Positions 37,526-46,006 of a DNA stretch of 64,000 nt are shown in pieces. Positions within the stretch are counted from its first letter, which is position 1, and every line of letters starts with the position of its first letter. The DNA lies in assembly GCF_002811245.1 (NCBI RefSeq), contig NZ_NIVQ01000001.1:186001-250000 (forward strand). Direction: 5' to 3'. The DNA is from Vibrio salilacus (GTDB taxonomy: Bacteria > Pseudomonadota > Gammaproteobacteria > Enterobacterales > Vibrionaceae). The notes below the pieces were generated by a model, which was not told the DNA's origin, made no database searches, and worked only from the letters and a program-made list of their open reading frames with translations. Both the position numbers and the translations under genes were made by a program.

Positions 37526-38965
37526 TTAGGTAAATAGAGCCCCGTTCAACATCAGATGCACGGCAATGCTAACTGCGTACCCGATAGCGATCACTGGTGT
37601 CCATTTTAAGTGACCAAAGAAAGTATATTTTCCGTGCGCCGCCCCCATTAAAGCAACACCCGCAGCAGAGCCAACAGACAGTAAACTTCCCCCGACACCC
37701 GCGCTTAAAGTCACTAGAAGCCAGTTACCCATGTCCATTGAGGGATTCATGGTTAATACCGCGAACATCACCGGGATGTTGTCGACAATCGCAGACAGGA
37801 TCCCGACCATCACATTGGCCCAGATGGGATCCCACTGTGTATACATCACCTCAGAAATAAGCCCGAGGTAGCCAAGCAAACTTAATCCGCCGACGCACAT
37901 GACGACGCCGTAGAAAAACAGCAACGTATCCCACTCGGCATGAGAGACTCGTCTAAATACATCAAATGGCACGACTGAACCCAAGCGTTTTAGAGCGAAG
38001 TCATCTCGGTTCTCAATCGCTTTGGCGGCTTTTTTGTGTAATGACGTTTTGAGTGTTTTACGCAAAAAATAACCGAAGAACTGTAAGTAAGCCAAACCCA
38101 TCATCATTCCTATGACCGGAGGGAAATGCACCACTGCGTGGAAAGCGACCGCAGTGGCAATGGTAAGAATGAACAAGCCGACAATACGTCTGGCACCCCG
38201 TTTGAGCTCGACATGCTGGTGGACGACGTCAGGTTTGGTGCTGGGAATAAACAACGACATGATTATTGCAGGAACTAAATAGTTGAATACCGATGGGATA
38301 AATAACGGCATAAACTCGGAAAAAGAGACGTGACCCGCTTGCCATACCATTAGCGTGGTAATGTCACCAAAGGGACTGAAGGCACCTCCTGCATTAGCCG
38401 CAATGACAATATTAATACAGGCAAGATTGATAAACTTAGTATTATCCCCCGCTACTTTCATCACTACGGCGCACATTAACAGGGCAGTCGTAAGGTTGTC
38501 AGCAATCGGGGAAATAAAGAAGGCTAAGATGCCTGTTATCCAAAATAAGCTTTTGAAGTTAAAACCTTTTCCAACCATCCACGCTTGCAATGCATCAAAT
38601 AAACGTCGCTCTTCCATCGCGTTGATATAAGTCATCGCCACCAGCAAAAACAGCAGTAACTCTGCGTATTCGAGCAAGTTATGCTCGAGCGCAACTTGGG
38701 CGACTTCAATTTGGCCATGTTGTGAATAAACATAACCAATCATTGCCCAAATTAAACCTGCGGCCAGTAGCACTGGTTTGGATTTCTTCAGTTGTAAGTA
38801 CTCTTCGAGCATCACTAAGCTATAAGCGATAGCAAAGATGATTAACGCCGCATAACCTGTGGTTGATTGTGTCAGAGGCAAGACTTGGCTAGTAGAGGAC
38901 GCCGCGAGAGTTGAAAATGGCAATAATAGTAAAAGGGCAACAAAAAGGGGCCACTGCAGTTTCAT
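37526..38965 (-). CDS. nhaD: Na+/H+ antiporter NhaD
   Basis: A 479-residue inner-membrane sodium/proton antiporter of the NhaD family, characterised in Vibrio and halophiles and active at alkaline pH. An N-terminal signal-like segment is followed by 12 or 13 helices. Conserved stretches include SPIADNLTTALLMCAVV (about residue 153), ANAGGAFSPFGDITTLMVW (about 190) and IVDNIPVMFAVLTMNP (about 392), the last two holding buried polar residues for ion transport. It is a single gene with its own upstream region. It complements the Mrp complex elsewhere in the window. Confidence 0.92.
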   Translation of the reverse strand: MKLQWPLFVALLLLLPFSTLAASSTSQVLPLTQSTTGYAALIIFAIAYSLVMLEEYLQLKKSKPVLLAAGLIWAMIGYVYSQHGQIEVAQVALEHNLLEYAELLLFLLVAMTYINAMEERRLFDALQAWMVGKGFNFKSLFWITGILAFFISPIADNLTTALLMCAVVMKVAGDNTKFINLACINIVIAANAGGAFSPFGDITTLMVWQAGHVSFSEFMPLFIPSVFNYLVPAIIMSLFIPSTKPDVVHQHVELKRGARRIVGLFILTIATAVAFHAVVHFPPVIGMMMGLAYLQFFGYFLRKTLKTSLHKKAAKAIENRDDFALKRLGSVVPFDVFRRVSHAEWDTLLFFYGVVMCVGGLSLLGYLGLISEVMYTQWDPIWANVMVGILSAIVDNIPVMFAVLTMNPSMDMGNWLLVTLSAGVGGSLLSVGSAAGVALMGAAHGKYTFFGHLKWTPVIAIGYAVSIAVHLMLNGALFT

Positions 38966-39150
38966 ACGTTCACTCCTTTGAAAGTGAGTTGTTATTATGC
39001 TGTGACTATTTTAGAGCTGAAACCGTATGTTATGTGTGAGTTAGGTTGGATCTGTTTCAAATTCAGATAATTAATTAATGGCGGTGTGCATTAAATATGC
39101 GTAATGATTAGACAAAAACATCTGTGCGGATAAGTAAAGCCATTGAGTAG

Positions 39151-39185
39151 AAAAAACAAACCCGAGAAAGTTTTTCTCGGGTTTG
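39151..39185 (-). terminator. Intrinsic terminator after the DAACS gene
   Basis: AAACCCGAGAAA and TTTCTCGGGTTT form the stem; on the minus strand the 3' arm is followed by GTTTTTT. Confidence 0.93.
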
Positions 39186-39202
39186 GCTTAAGATAGTGAA
39201 AT

Positions 39203-40507
39203 TTAGGCCTCAGAACGTTTCAAATACACTTCTTCTTCCTTCACTCCCGCCATCGGGTCATTAAAGCGCGCTTCATCTAGGGCACCTTCGGACTTGGCAA
39301 CAATGACAGTGACTGCGCTGTCGCCAGTAATGTTGACAGCGGTACGAATCATATCCAATAGACGGTCAACACCCATGATAAGAGCAATACCTTCCAGTGG
39401 CAGACCCACTTGGTTGAGTACCATGGCAAGCATAACTAAACCAACTCCTGGGACACCTGCTGTACCAATAGAAGCGAGGGTTGCAGTCATGATCACCATT
39501 AGGTAATCGCTCATGGTCAAATCAATGTTAAACGCTTGCGCGATAAATGCGGTTGCGACACCTTGCATGATCGCAGTACCGTCCATATTGACTGTCGCAC
39601 CTAATGGAACAGTGAACGAAGCGACACGGTTTTCAACACCCATGCGGTTCTTCGCCGTTTCCATCGTCACTGGAATCGTCGCGTTAGAAGAGGCAGTCGA
39701 AAAAGCGAACATCACTGCATCTTCCATCTTCTTCAAGAAGGTGATTGGACTTAAACCAGTAAAGCCTTTTAGCATTAGGCTGTAGGTCACCAAACCGTGT
39801 AGTACCAGTGTTCCCGCGAGCACCAAGAAGTATTCTGCCAGATTGAAGATGGCATCCAAGCCGAGGCCAGTAAACAGTTTTGCCATTAAGAAGAAGACAC
39901 CGTAAGGTGCTAGGTGCATTAGAATCGCGACTAACTTCATGATCACTTCGTTTAGATCTGAGAAGAAAGAGGCAATGCGCTCGCCAGGTTTTCCTGCGGC
40001 GCTAATCGCAATACCAAACAGTACGGCGAACACAATCACTTGTAATGTTTTCCCTTCAGCCATCGCATTGATTGGGTTAGTTGGGAACATGTCGATAATG
40101 ACCTGACCCAGTGACGGTGCATTAGCCGATGAGAATGAACTTGCGGCAGTGAGGTCTGCGCCAGCACCAGGTTGGAATACGTGTCCCATCGTCAGTGCTA
40201 GTGTAATCGCAATAGCGGTAGTTGCTATGTAGAAGCCTAGTGTTTTACCGCCCATTCGGCCGAGTGTTGAGAGATCTTTCAGTGAGCTTGTACCACAAAC
40301 CAGCGACACAAACACAAGAGGAACAACAAGCATTTTTAAACTTGCGACGAAAACTTTTCCGCCAACTTCGAACAATCCATTTACGATATATGCATCGACA
40401 AATCCGTTGTCTGCAAATAGGCTGCGAATCGCAAAGCCTGTCAAGATACCTGCTACCATACCGATAATGACACGGGTAGTTAGCGAATTGGGTTTCTTGG
40501 TATTCAT
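39203..40507 (-). CDS. Dicarboxylate/amino acid:cation symporter (DAACS)
   Basis: A 434-residue glutamate-transporter-fold protein importing glutamate, aspartate or C4-dicarboxylates with Na+ or H+. Characteristic motifs are the serine-rich hairpin STASSNATIPVTM (about residue 272), NMDGTAIMQG (about 310) and GIPGVGLVML-like AGVPGVGLVMLAMVL (about 355). I place the start at 40507, with AAGGAG eight bases upstream, rather than three codons earlier. A CRP-like site lies about 110 bases upstream of the ATG, suggesting control by carbon supply. Substrate specificity is not decided by sequence. Confidence 0.9.
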   Translation of the reverse strand: MNTKKPNSLTTRVIIGMVAGILTGFAIRSLFADNGFVDAYIVNGLFEVGGKVFVASLKMLVVPLVFVSLVCGTSSLKDLSTLGRMGGKTLGFYIATTAIAITLALTMGHVFQPGAGADLTAASSFSSANAPSLGQVIIDMFPTNPINAMAEGKTLQVIVFAVLFGIAISAAGKPGERIASFFSDLNEVIMKLVAILMHLAPYGVFFLMAKLFTGLGLDAIFNLAEYFLVLAGTLVLHGLVTYSLMLKGFTGLSPITFLKKMEDAVMFAFSTASSNATIPVTMETAKNRMGVENRVASFTVPLGATVNMDGTAIMQGVATAFIAQAFNIDLTMSDYLMVIMTATLASIGTAGVPGVGLVMLAMVLNQVGLPLEGIALIMGVDRLLDMIRTAVNITGDSAVTVIVAKSEGALDEARFNDPMAGVKEEEVYLKRSEA

Positions 40508-40615
40508 AGTGAACACTCCTTATAGTTATGCACCTTGAGTTCAATTCAAGGCGAGCAGGAGGTTAGCAGGCGAAGTAGAAAATCAGAAAGCAAATTCATC
40601 AACAACGCGTTCATA

Positions 40616-40631
40616 TGTGACCCTTGTCACG
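40616..40631. promoter_or_regulatory. CRP-like binding site
   Basis: TGTGA-CCCTTG-TCACG matches TGTGA-N6-TCACA with one mismatch in the second half-site. It lies upstream of the DAACS transporter gene, 109 bases before its start codon, a place where cAMP-CRP could activate transcription. It is a pattern match only. Confidence 0.5.
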
Positions 40632-40901
40632 CTGTTTTTGTAGCGTTTAACACTCTATTAACCATATTTGGTGGTTTTTGCATCTAAATATTGTATTTCT
40701 TAACATTGTAAATGCTGATTATTAAAACTTTTACGTTTCTTATTACATGAGAAACTAAGTGCACATTATAATGTATGACACAAATAAGTGCATATATAAT
40801 CACTGACTATTCAGTGTTACCACTAAACAACTCAATAAGTGGATTGGTTTTGTTAAAACATTCGATTATGTTAGAGACAAATACTCACAATAAGACAAGT
40901 T

Positions 40902-41522
40902 ATGAATACCGCTTTACTGGGAATGTTTATTCCAACCTTCTTTTTTGTCTCGATCACTCCGGGCATGTGTATGACGCTTGCACTGACCTTAGGCATGAGC
41001 ATCGGTTATCGCCGTGCTCTATGGATGATGGCCGGTGAGTTGGTCGGTGTCGGTTTGGTGGCTGTCGCTGCTGTACTTGGCATTGCCGCCGTGATGCTCA
41101 ATTATCCATGGTTATTTGTGGCCCTTAAGTTTATTGGTGGCGGTTACTTATTTTACCTTGGTGTACAAATGTGGCGCTCAAGGGGCAAACTGGCGATCAA
41201 TTTAGAAGATCAAACCCAAGTCTCACACAGCGACTGGGATTTAGTGGTGCAGGGTTTTGTTACGGCGATCGCGAATCCGAAAGGGTGGGCATTTATGATT
41301 TCATTATTGCCGCCTTTTATTGATCAAAGCAGCGATTTAGCGCCTCAACTGATGGTACTTGTTTCGATCATTTTGCTGTTCGAGTTTATCTGTATGACAC
41401 TGTATGCAACAGGGGGGAAGGGGCTTAAGCGTCTATTGGGGCAAGCGCAAAACGTTCGGCTAATGAATCGAATTGCGGGGTCGTTAATGATGGGAGTCGG
41501 TGTATGGCTGTTGACCAGTTAG
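40902..41522 (+). CDS. LysE-family exporter
   Basis: A 206-residue inner-membrane translocator of the LysE/RhtB group, which export amino acids or homoserine lactones. Five to six helices are visible. The N-terminal signature (FFFVSITPGMCMTLALTLGMSIG-like, residues about 8-30) contains the conserved TPGP-type turn, here TPGM. IGGGYLFYLGVQMWRS (about 67-82) and ANPKGWAFM (about 125) are further family marks. The next small gene overlaps its 3' end. Confidence 0.88.
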   Translation: MNTALLGMFIPTFFFVSITPGMCMTLALTLGMSIGYRRALWMMAGELVGVGLVAVAAVLGIAAVMLNYPWLFVALKFIGGGYLFYLGVQMWRSRGKLAINLEDQTQVSHSDWDLVVQGFVTAIANPKGWAFMISLLPPFIDQSSDLAPQLMVLVSIILLFEFICMTLYATGGKGLKRLLGQAQNVRLMNRIAGSLMMGVGVWLLTS

Positions 41523-41788
41523 CAATGAAGATGTTCGACAAGATGAAAGCCAGCTTACTCGAAGTACTCGATTTCCAATCCAGAGTGTGGGTGGTCAATG
41601 TCTTTAGTGGCGAAGGTAAGGGGGAGTCCTTTGTCGTCAACGAAGACAGTTTCAGCGAACCTTTTCAGTGGATGAAACGCAAAGGGTATTCGCCGGCAAT
41701 GCTTGTTCAAGTTGAAGCAATGCGATGCTCGCAAGTCAAAGAATTCGAATTGATGCACGTAAAACACCGCTTAATGCGAGTTAAATAA
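41504..41788 (+). CDS. Hypothetical protein, 94 aa
   Basis: No family recognised. The ATG at 41504 follows GGGAG by seven bases, within the end of the LysE-type gene, so the two are translationally coupled. The protein is soluble and basic toward the C-terminus; the middle ([20 protein letters not shown]) looks like a small alpha/beta unit. The ybjQ homologue starts ten bases after its stop, so all three may be one operon. Confidence 0.6.
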   Translation: MAVDQLAMKMFDKMKASLLEVLDFQSRVWVVNVFSGEGKGESFVVNEDSFSEPFQWMKRKGYSPAMLVQVEAMRCSQVKEFELMHVKHRLMRVK

Positions 41789-41798
41789 GGAGTTCACT

Positions 41799-42119
41799 AT
41801 GATTAAAACAACCACTTCTGTCGTTGAAGGGCGACCGGTCCAAGATTACTTAGGGGTCGTGGTCGGTGAGGCGATTCTCGGTGCGAATATTTTTAAAGAT
41901 ATGTTTGGCGCCATTCGTGATGTCGTCGGCGGCCGCTCCGGTTCTTACGAGCGTGAAATGGGCCGTGCACGTGAAATTGCCTTTCAAGAGATGGAAGCGA
42001 GTGCCCGTGATCTAGGGGCTGACGGTATCGTGGGTATCGATATTGATTACGAAGTGATTGGCAGTGGCGGTAGCATGATGATGGTGAGTGTCAGTGGAAC
42101 CGCAGTCAAATTCAAATAA
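41799..42119 (+). CDS. ybjQ: YbjQ family (UPF0145) protein
   Basis: A 106-residue homologue of E. coli YbjQ, a putative heavy-metal-binding family that forms rings. Conserved parts are [27 protein letters not shown], broken here to note TTSVVEGR and YLGVVVGEA, then [10 protein letters not shown] and [25 protein letters not shown] helix (AREIAFQEM). AAGGAG precedes the start. It is followed by a strong hairpin. The biochemical role is unsettled. Confidence 0.9.
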   Translation: MIKTTTSVVEGRPVQDYLGVVVGEAILGANIFKDMFGAIRDVVGGRSGSYEREMGRAREIAFQEMEASARDLGADGIVGIDIDYEVIGSGGSMMMVSVSGTAVKFK

Positions 42120-42133
42120 CACTGTTCGACGAT

Positions 42134-42165
42134 GATAAATTGCGGTCTAATGACCGCAATTTATC
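42134..42165 (+). terminator. Perfect hairpin after ybjQ
   Basis: GATAAATTGCGGTC and GACCGCAATTTATC form a 14-base-pair stem with a TAAT loop. It sits between ybjQ and yaiI and probably ends the upstream transcript, although its T-rich arm is within the stem. Confidence 0.75.
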
Positions 42166-42185
42166 GAAGTAGAGAGGAAGTGAGT

Positions 42186-42647
42186 TTGAATAAAATATGG
42201 GTTGATGCGGATGCGTGTCCCGTTGTGGTAAGGGATATTTTGTTTCGCGCCGCCGAGCGTACTGGGGTTGAAGTGGCCTTGGTTGCTAACCAATTTATCC
42301 GTACTCCAGCGTTCGCCAAAATCATCATGCTGCAAGTTGAGTCAGGATTTGATGTCGCTGATAACGAAATTGTTCGCCGTTGTCAGGCAGGAGATTTGGT
42401 TATTACAAGCGATATCCCATTAGCTGATGAAGTGATTACTAAAGGTGGCCACGCATTGAGTTCTCGCGGAGAAATGTTTACTAAAGAGAACATCAAATCT
42501 CGCCTTAATATCCGTGATTTCATGGACACCATGCGCAGCAGCGGCATTCAAACTGGTGGCCCTGCACCACTCAGTCAAGCCGATCGTCAGCAATTCGCCA
42601 ACCATCTTGATAAGTGGTTAGTGCATTGGCAGCGTGCGCAAAAATAG
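42186..42647 (+). CDS. yaiI: YaiI/YqxD family (DUF188) protein
   Basis: A 153-residue homologue of E. coli YaiI (152 residues). The family signature [10 protein letters not shown] opens the protein; [24 protein letters not shown] and [16 protein letters not shown] blocks follow. The fold is PIN/FLAP-nuclease-like, with conserved aspartates, so RNA or DNA cleavage has been proposed but not shown. The start is TTG 42186, behind AGAGGAAG, which puts the signature right at the N-terminus; an ATG at 42132 would lie within the hairpin region. Confidence 0.88.
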   Translation: MNKIWVDADACPVVVRDILFRAAERTGVEVALVANQFIRTPAFAKIIMLQVESGFDVADNEIVRRCQAGDLVITSDIPLADEVITKGGHALSSRGEMFTKENIKSRLNIRDFMDTMRSSGIQTGGPAPLSQADRQQFANHLDKWLVHWQRAQK

Positions 42648-42656
42648 GGCGTTGAT

Positions 42657-42764
42657 ATGGCATTGGTAAACCAACTCTCTTTGTTTATTGATGTGGTGCA
42701 GCAATACATAGGCACTCCGCCGATTTGGGAACAAAACATTTCTGGTTTCAATTACTTTTATTGA
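42657..42764 (+). CDS. Possible small protein, 35 aa
   Basis: An ATG frame starting ten bases after the yaiI stop, ending in a TGA. The peptide is hydrophobic-aromatic (QLSLFIDVVQQYIG). No ribosome binding site of note and no family recognised; it may be chance or a remnant. Confidence 0.2.
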   Translation: MALVNQLSLFIDVVQQYIGTPPIWEQNISGFNYFY

Positions 42765-42898
42765 ACCCCCTTAGATTCGTTGCAAACTTGCATAAATTTT
42801 ATGTCAGTAAGTGCGATAGATCGCTTTCAAAATCTGCCTTCATTGCTATGGTTAAAAAACGTCCAAACACGAATGTCCAGTAACAAGAAGGTGCCGAT

Positions 42899-43138
42899 AT
42901 GCTTGGTGAAGACCACTCACTTTTAAAAGAGTTTCCAGAATACAAACAGACCATCATTACATTGGCTAAAAGTGATAATGACTTTGATAGTTTGATGAAG
43001 GAGTACAATGATCTCGACAAAAACATTCGTAAACTAGAGATGCGTGACTCGCCCATTAGTGACCAAGAAATGTTGTTGATGAAACACAACCGAGCAGAAA
43101 TGAAAGATAGGCTTCATCACTACTTGGTTGCCAAGTAG
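42899..43138 (+). CDS. YdcH family (DUF465) protein
   Basis: A 79-residue helical protein matching the YdcH/DUF465 family: MLGEDHSLLKEFPEYK at the start, then FDSLMKEYNDLDKNIRKLE, which forms a two-helix hairpin or coiled coil, and LLMKHNRAEMKDRL at the end. The role is unknown. AAGAAGG precedes the start. A stem-loop follows 33 bases after the stop. Confidence 0.88.
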   Translation: MLGEDHSLLKEFPEYKQTIITLAKSDNDFDSLMKEYNDLDKNIRKLEMRDSPISDQEMLLMKHNRAEMKDRLHHYLVAK

Positions 43139-43167
43139 TGCGTAATGTTGCTTATGATCGGGCCAAA

Positions 43168-43280
43168 TGTGGATAAGCATCGCTCCTGAGTTAGATGCTT
43201 ATCTTGTATTGTTCCTCCTCTATTTTGATTGATCATCTCATCATCTACTTGCAAGATACGTTTAAGATCAGTTATCCACA
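43168..43280. other. Inverted pair of consensus DnaA boxes and a hairpin
   Basis: TGTGGATAA (43168-43176) and TTATCCACA (43272-43280) are both exact DnaA-box consensus, in opposite orientation about 95 bases apart. Between them lies a perfect stem GATAAGCATC/GATGCTTATC (43172-43181 with 43194-43203, 12-base loop), probably the ydcH terminator. The gene-free stretch from 43139 to 43583 otherwise shows only AT-rich sequence and the promoter region of the next gene. Confidence 0.45.
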
Positions 43281-43583
43281 AGGTGGGATGTTGCTTTGGT
43301 TACCCGCTCGAAAATCAAACAAAGCATTTTGTGTTTCATTGCGTCTAGTTAACGCTTTCAACAGTGCCACGTTATCCAATGAGCGATAACCCAAATAATT
43401 AATGCTTGGCTTTATGTCACAAATCTGGTCTAAAATATTCAACTGGTTGCATAAATTCTGTTTCTAATTCACGTTTCTGACCTATCAAATTCATTTTTAA
43501 CAACTGTCACATTTTTATAACATGGGCGTAAGGCATATGCTCTAGATTCGAGTCATCCAATAAAATCCAACAAGGATAACGTA

Positions 43584-44909
43584 ATGAATCTTAAGCAGTG
43601 TTCTATCGCTTTAGTCTCTCTGATGGCAAACGCAGTTTTTGCTGATACCGATGTTTACCTCACCAACAACTCGGCACAGCCCTTAGTCATTCAAGTTAGT
43701 CAGGAAGGTTCTGATATTCTCAAATATGGCGAAGAGTGGCAGCAACATACAGAAACCCTTGGCCCTTGGGAAACCAAACCGGTGTTGAGTTTTAATCGCT
43801 GGGAAGGGGTTAAGTCGGGTGAGATCTACCGTTTTAATACGGTGGTTTCAAACTCAATTGGTGAAAGCGTTACTTTGCAGCAAGTGATGAAAGGGCATTG
43901 GTACAATTCAACACTCGCGCATGGTGTCTCAGCGGCGGATGTGGCTCTTTCGCTGCACAATGATCGCAACGTCCACCGCTTTACTAGCCAAGCGTTTGGT
44001 GAACGCCGTGCAGAACTTGCATTTAAATCGATGAAGACGGCGCGCTATGACGACCTGCATTACACTATTACGCCGCAAAAAAAAGATGAGCCGGTTGAGC
44101 AAGATGCCAACACGCTAAAAATGATGACTTATAACATTTGGGCGCTTCCGGCGGTTGCTCTACACATTGGAGATCGCTTTGATTTGATTCCTGAATATGT
44201 CAACGGCTACGACGTGCTTGTGCTGCAAGAGGTGTTTGCCAGTGGACGAGAAGCTTTTTTACGTGAGTTAGCTAAAGAGTACCCTTATCAGACAAGCATG
44301 CTCGACAAAGACGGCTTTAATATTTACGACGGTGGCGTGATGATTGTCAGCCGTTACCCGATTGTAAATCAAGCGCAATATGTTTTCCCGGACTGTACTG
44401 GTACTGACTGTTTTGCTGACAAAGGCGTGAATTACGCAGAAGTGATCAAAAAGGGAGTGGCATACCATGTTTTTGCCACTCATACGGCGTCTTACGATAC
44501 CGATACCGCGCGTTATTATCGTCAACGCCAATTTAAACAGATGCGTCAACTTGCTCAATCGCTCGACATTCCGCCTGGCGAGACCGTAGTGTATAGCGGC
44601 GACTTTAACGTGAACAAACTTAAGTTCCCTAGCGATTACCAACAGATGCTCGCTAACTTAAGCGCGATTGAGCCAAGTTACTCTGGCTACAGCGCTTCAA
44701 CGTTTGATCCACGCATCAACGACTTTGCCGGAAAAGTGACGTCAGGGGGCGAGAACGTTGAGTATTTAGATTACGTGATGGTTAGTAATGAGTACCGGAT
44801 GGCATCATCAAGTGACAATCGAGTTGATGTACCACGTTCCACCGATGAGCGTTTGTGGACACACTACAATCTATCGGATCATTTTCCTGTTACTGCGGTG
44901 ATTAAGTAA
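43584..44909 (+). CDS. Secreted sphingomyelinase C-type phosphodiesterase
   Basis: A 441-residue exoenzyme. Residues 1-20 are a signal peptide (ending VFA). About residues 21-170 form a beta-rich N-terminal domain. About 175-441 form an endonuclease/exonuclease/phosphatase domain of the bacterial neutral sphingomyelinase type: MTYNIWALP, LQEVF (Mg2+ ligand Glu, about 215), GGVMIVSRYP, FATHTAS, YSGDFNVN and the final catalytic LSDHFPV (His about 433). Such enzymes split sphingomyelin or phosphatidylcholine and are haemolysins. A foldase-like gene starts at its stop by TAATG overlap. AAGGA precedes the start. Confidence 0.87.
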   Translation: MNLKQCSIALVSLMANAVFADTDVYLTNNSAQPLVIQVSQEGSDILKYGEEWQQHTETLGPWETKPVLSFNRWEGVKSGEIYRFNTVVSNSIGESVTLQQVMKGHWYNSTLAHGVSAADVALSLHNDRNVHRFTSQAFGERRAELAFKSMKTARYDDLHYTITPQKKDEPVEQDANTLKMMTYNIWALPAVALHIGDRFDLIPEYVNGYDVLVLQEVFASGREAFLRELAKEYPYQTSMLDKDGFNIYDGGVMIVSRYPIVNQAQYVFPDCTGTDCFADKGVNYAEVIKKGVAYHVFATHTASYDTDTARYYRQRQFKQMRQLAQSLDIPPGETVVYSGDFNVNKLKFPSDYQQMLANLSAIEPSYSGYSASTFDPRINDFAGKVTSGGENVEYLDYVMVSNEYRMASSSDNRVDVPRSTDERLWTHYNLSDHFPVTAVIK

Positions 44910-45853
44910 TGTTTCGCCTCTTGTTAATCTTAATGCTCGCCTTTTTGGCGAGCATTGTTGGTTGGTTAGACTTCGGGCCAGATAACCCGTTGCCGTCAGT
45001 CGAGAGCAATGTGGATCGCGCTGATTCTACTCAAGTCGCGTTAAACCATAATGTGCTTTTCAAGCAAGTACCATCAAAGCGAAAGGTGACCTCACAAGAC
45101 ACGGCAGATTCATCTATGACACTTTCTGAGTTACAGGGACGAGCACTACAGCAGCAACTGGAGACGTTTTGGCTGACGTGTCAAAGTGAACAAAATTGCC
45201 AAACCCAATTGTCACAGTTGAGAGCGTCACTGTCTGATCAAGACTATGACTTAGTGGCGAATTACCCAGAGTTAAAGCAGCAGTGGCAATACACTATCGG
45301 CTCGATGGATCTCAATCAGTTTGCGACACTGGCGGAAAAAGTGGCACAAGTAAAGCGACACGCTGAAATGGTGTGGGGGCTAGAGTCCAGCCGAGTTCTG
45401 GCTGACGAGTTTACACTCTACGATTTCTCTTTAGATGCGCAATCTCTTATATCACAACCTTCTGAGGTGTATGTGCACCAATACCAACAGCTTATTGAAC
45501 GCTGGCAAGCTAATGAGGCCACGCTGAGTCTTACAAGCGATGTTGCTAGGTTTGAGAAAGCGCTCACTTTGCTTCCATCAAGCTATGCGTCAGCGCAAAG
45601 GCAGCAGGTGGTTGAGCAGTTATCGTCTCTCTATCTGACGCCTACGCAGGTGAGCGATATTCTTGATCGCCAGCAGCAAGTTGCTACGCAAGAGCAACAG
45701 GTTATAGACTACCAGAGCCAGCTCTCTGAGCTTAAGGTTTCATTAAGTTCTCAACGCATAACAACCTTCGCTCAGATGAATGATTCGCAATGGCAAGCCT
45801 ATTACCAACAGCAGATTGATCAATTTCGTATTGATTTTTTTGACAGTAATTAA
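44909..45853 (+). CDS. Lipase-chaperone (LifO/Lif)-like membrane-anchored protein
   Basis: A 314-residue protein with one N-terminal membrane helix (residues about 2-19) and a long, glutamine-rich helical periplasmic part. The helical region VKRHAEMVWGLESS followed by RVLADEFTLYDFSLD resembles the conserved RxxxFG-x-E...EExxxxxxL stretch of lipase-specific foldases. The hallmark RxxFDYxLSxLGE motif of true Lif proteins is not visible, so the assignment is tentative. The gene overlaps the sphingomyelinase stop by one base. If it is a foldase, the client is likely that enzyme instead of a lipase, as no lipase gene is in the window. Confidence 0.6.
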   Translation: MFRLLLILMLAFLASIVGWLDFGPDNPLPSVESNVDRADSTQVALNHNVLFKQVPSKRKVTSQDTADSSMTLSELQGRALQQQLETFWLTCQSEQNCQTQLSQLRASLSDQDYDLVANYPELKQQWQYTIGSMDLNQFATLAEKVAQVKRHAEMVWGLESSRVLADEFTLYDFSLDAQSLISQPSEVYVHQYQQLIERWQANEATLSLTSDVARFEKALTLLPSSYASAQRQQVVEQLSSLYLTPTQVSDILDRQQQVATQEQQVIDYQSQLSELKVSLSSQRITTFAQMNDSQWQAYYQQQIDQFRIDFFDSN

Positions 45854-46006
45854 TTGTTAAATAAGTGTTTAAAAGAAACGATTGCTTTATGGGGTAGAAG
45901 AAATATTTCTGAATCAGAGTCTAAAATGCAACTGATGTCATTTTAATCATCCCATTGATTTTTGTTATAAGGCACCTGAAAATTATCAGTAAAAAAGGTG
46001 TTAATA

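Noticed and set aside
41504..41788. Reading the 94-aa gene from an internal ATG at 41531
   Set aside because: The ATG at 41504 has GGGAG at seven bases and overlaps the upstream gene in a typical coupled manner; the internal start has no such site.
43195..43389. 64-codon frame in the DnaA-box region
   Set aside because: It runs through the hairpin and the boxes and has no ribosome binding site or family.
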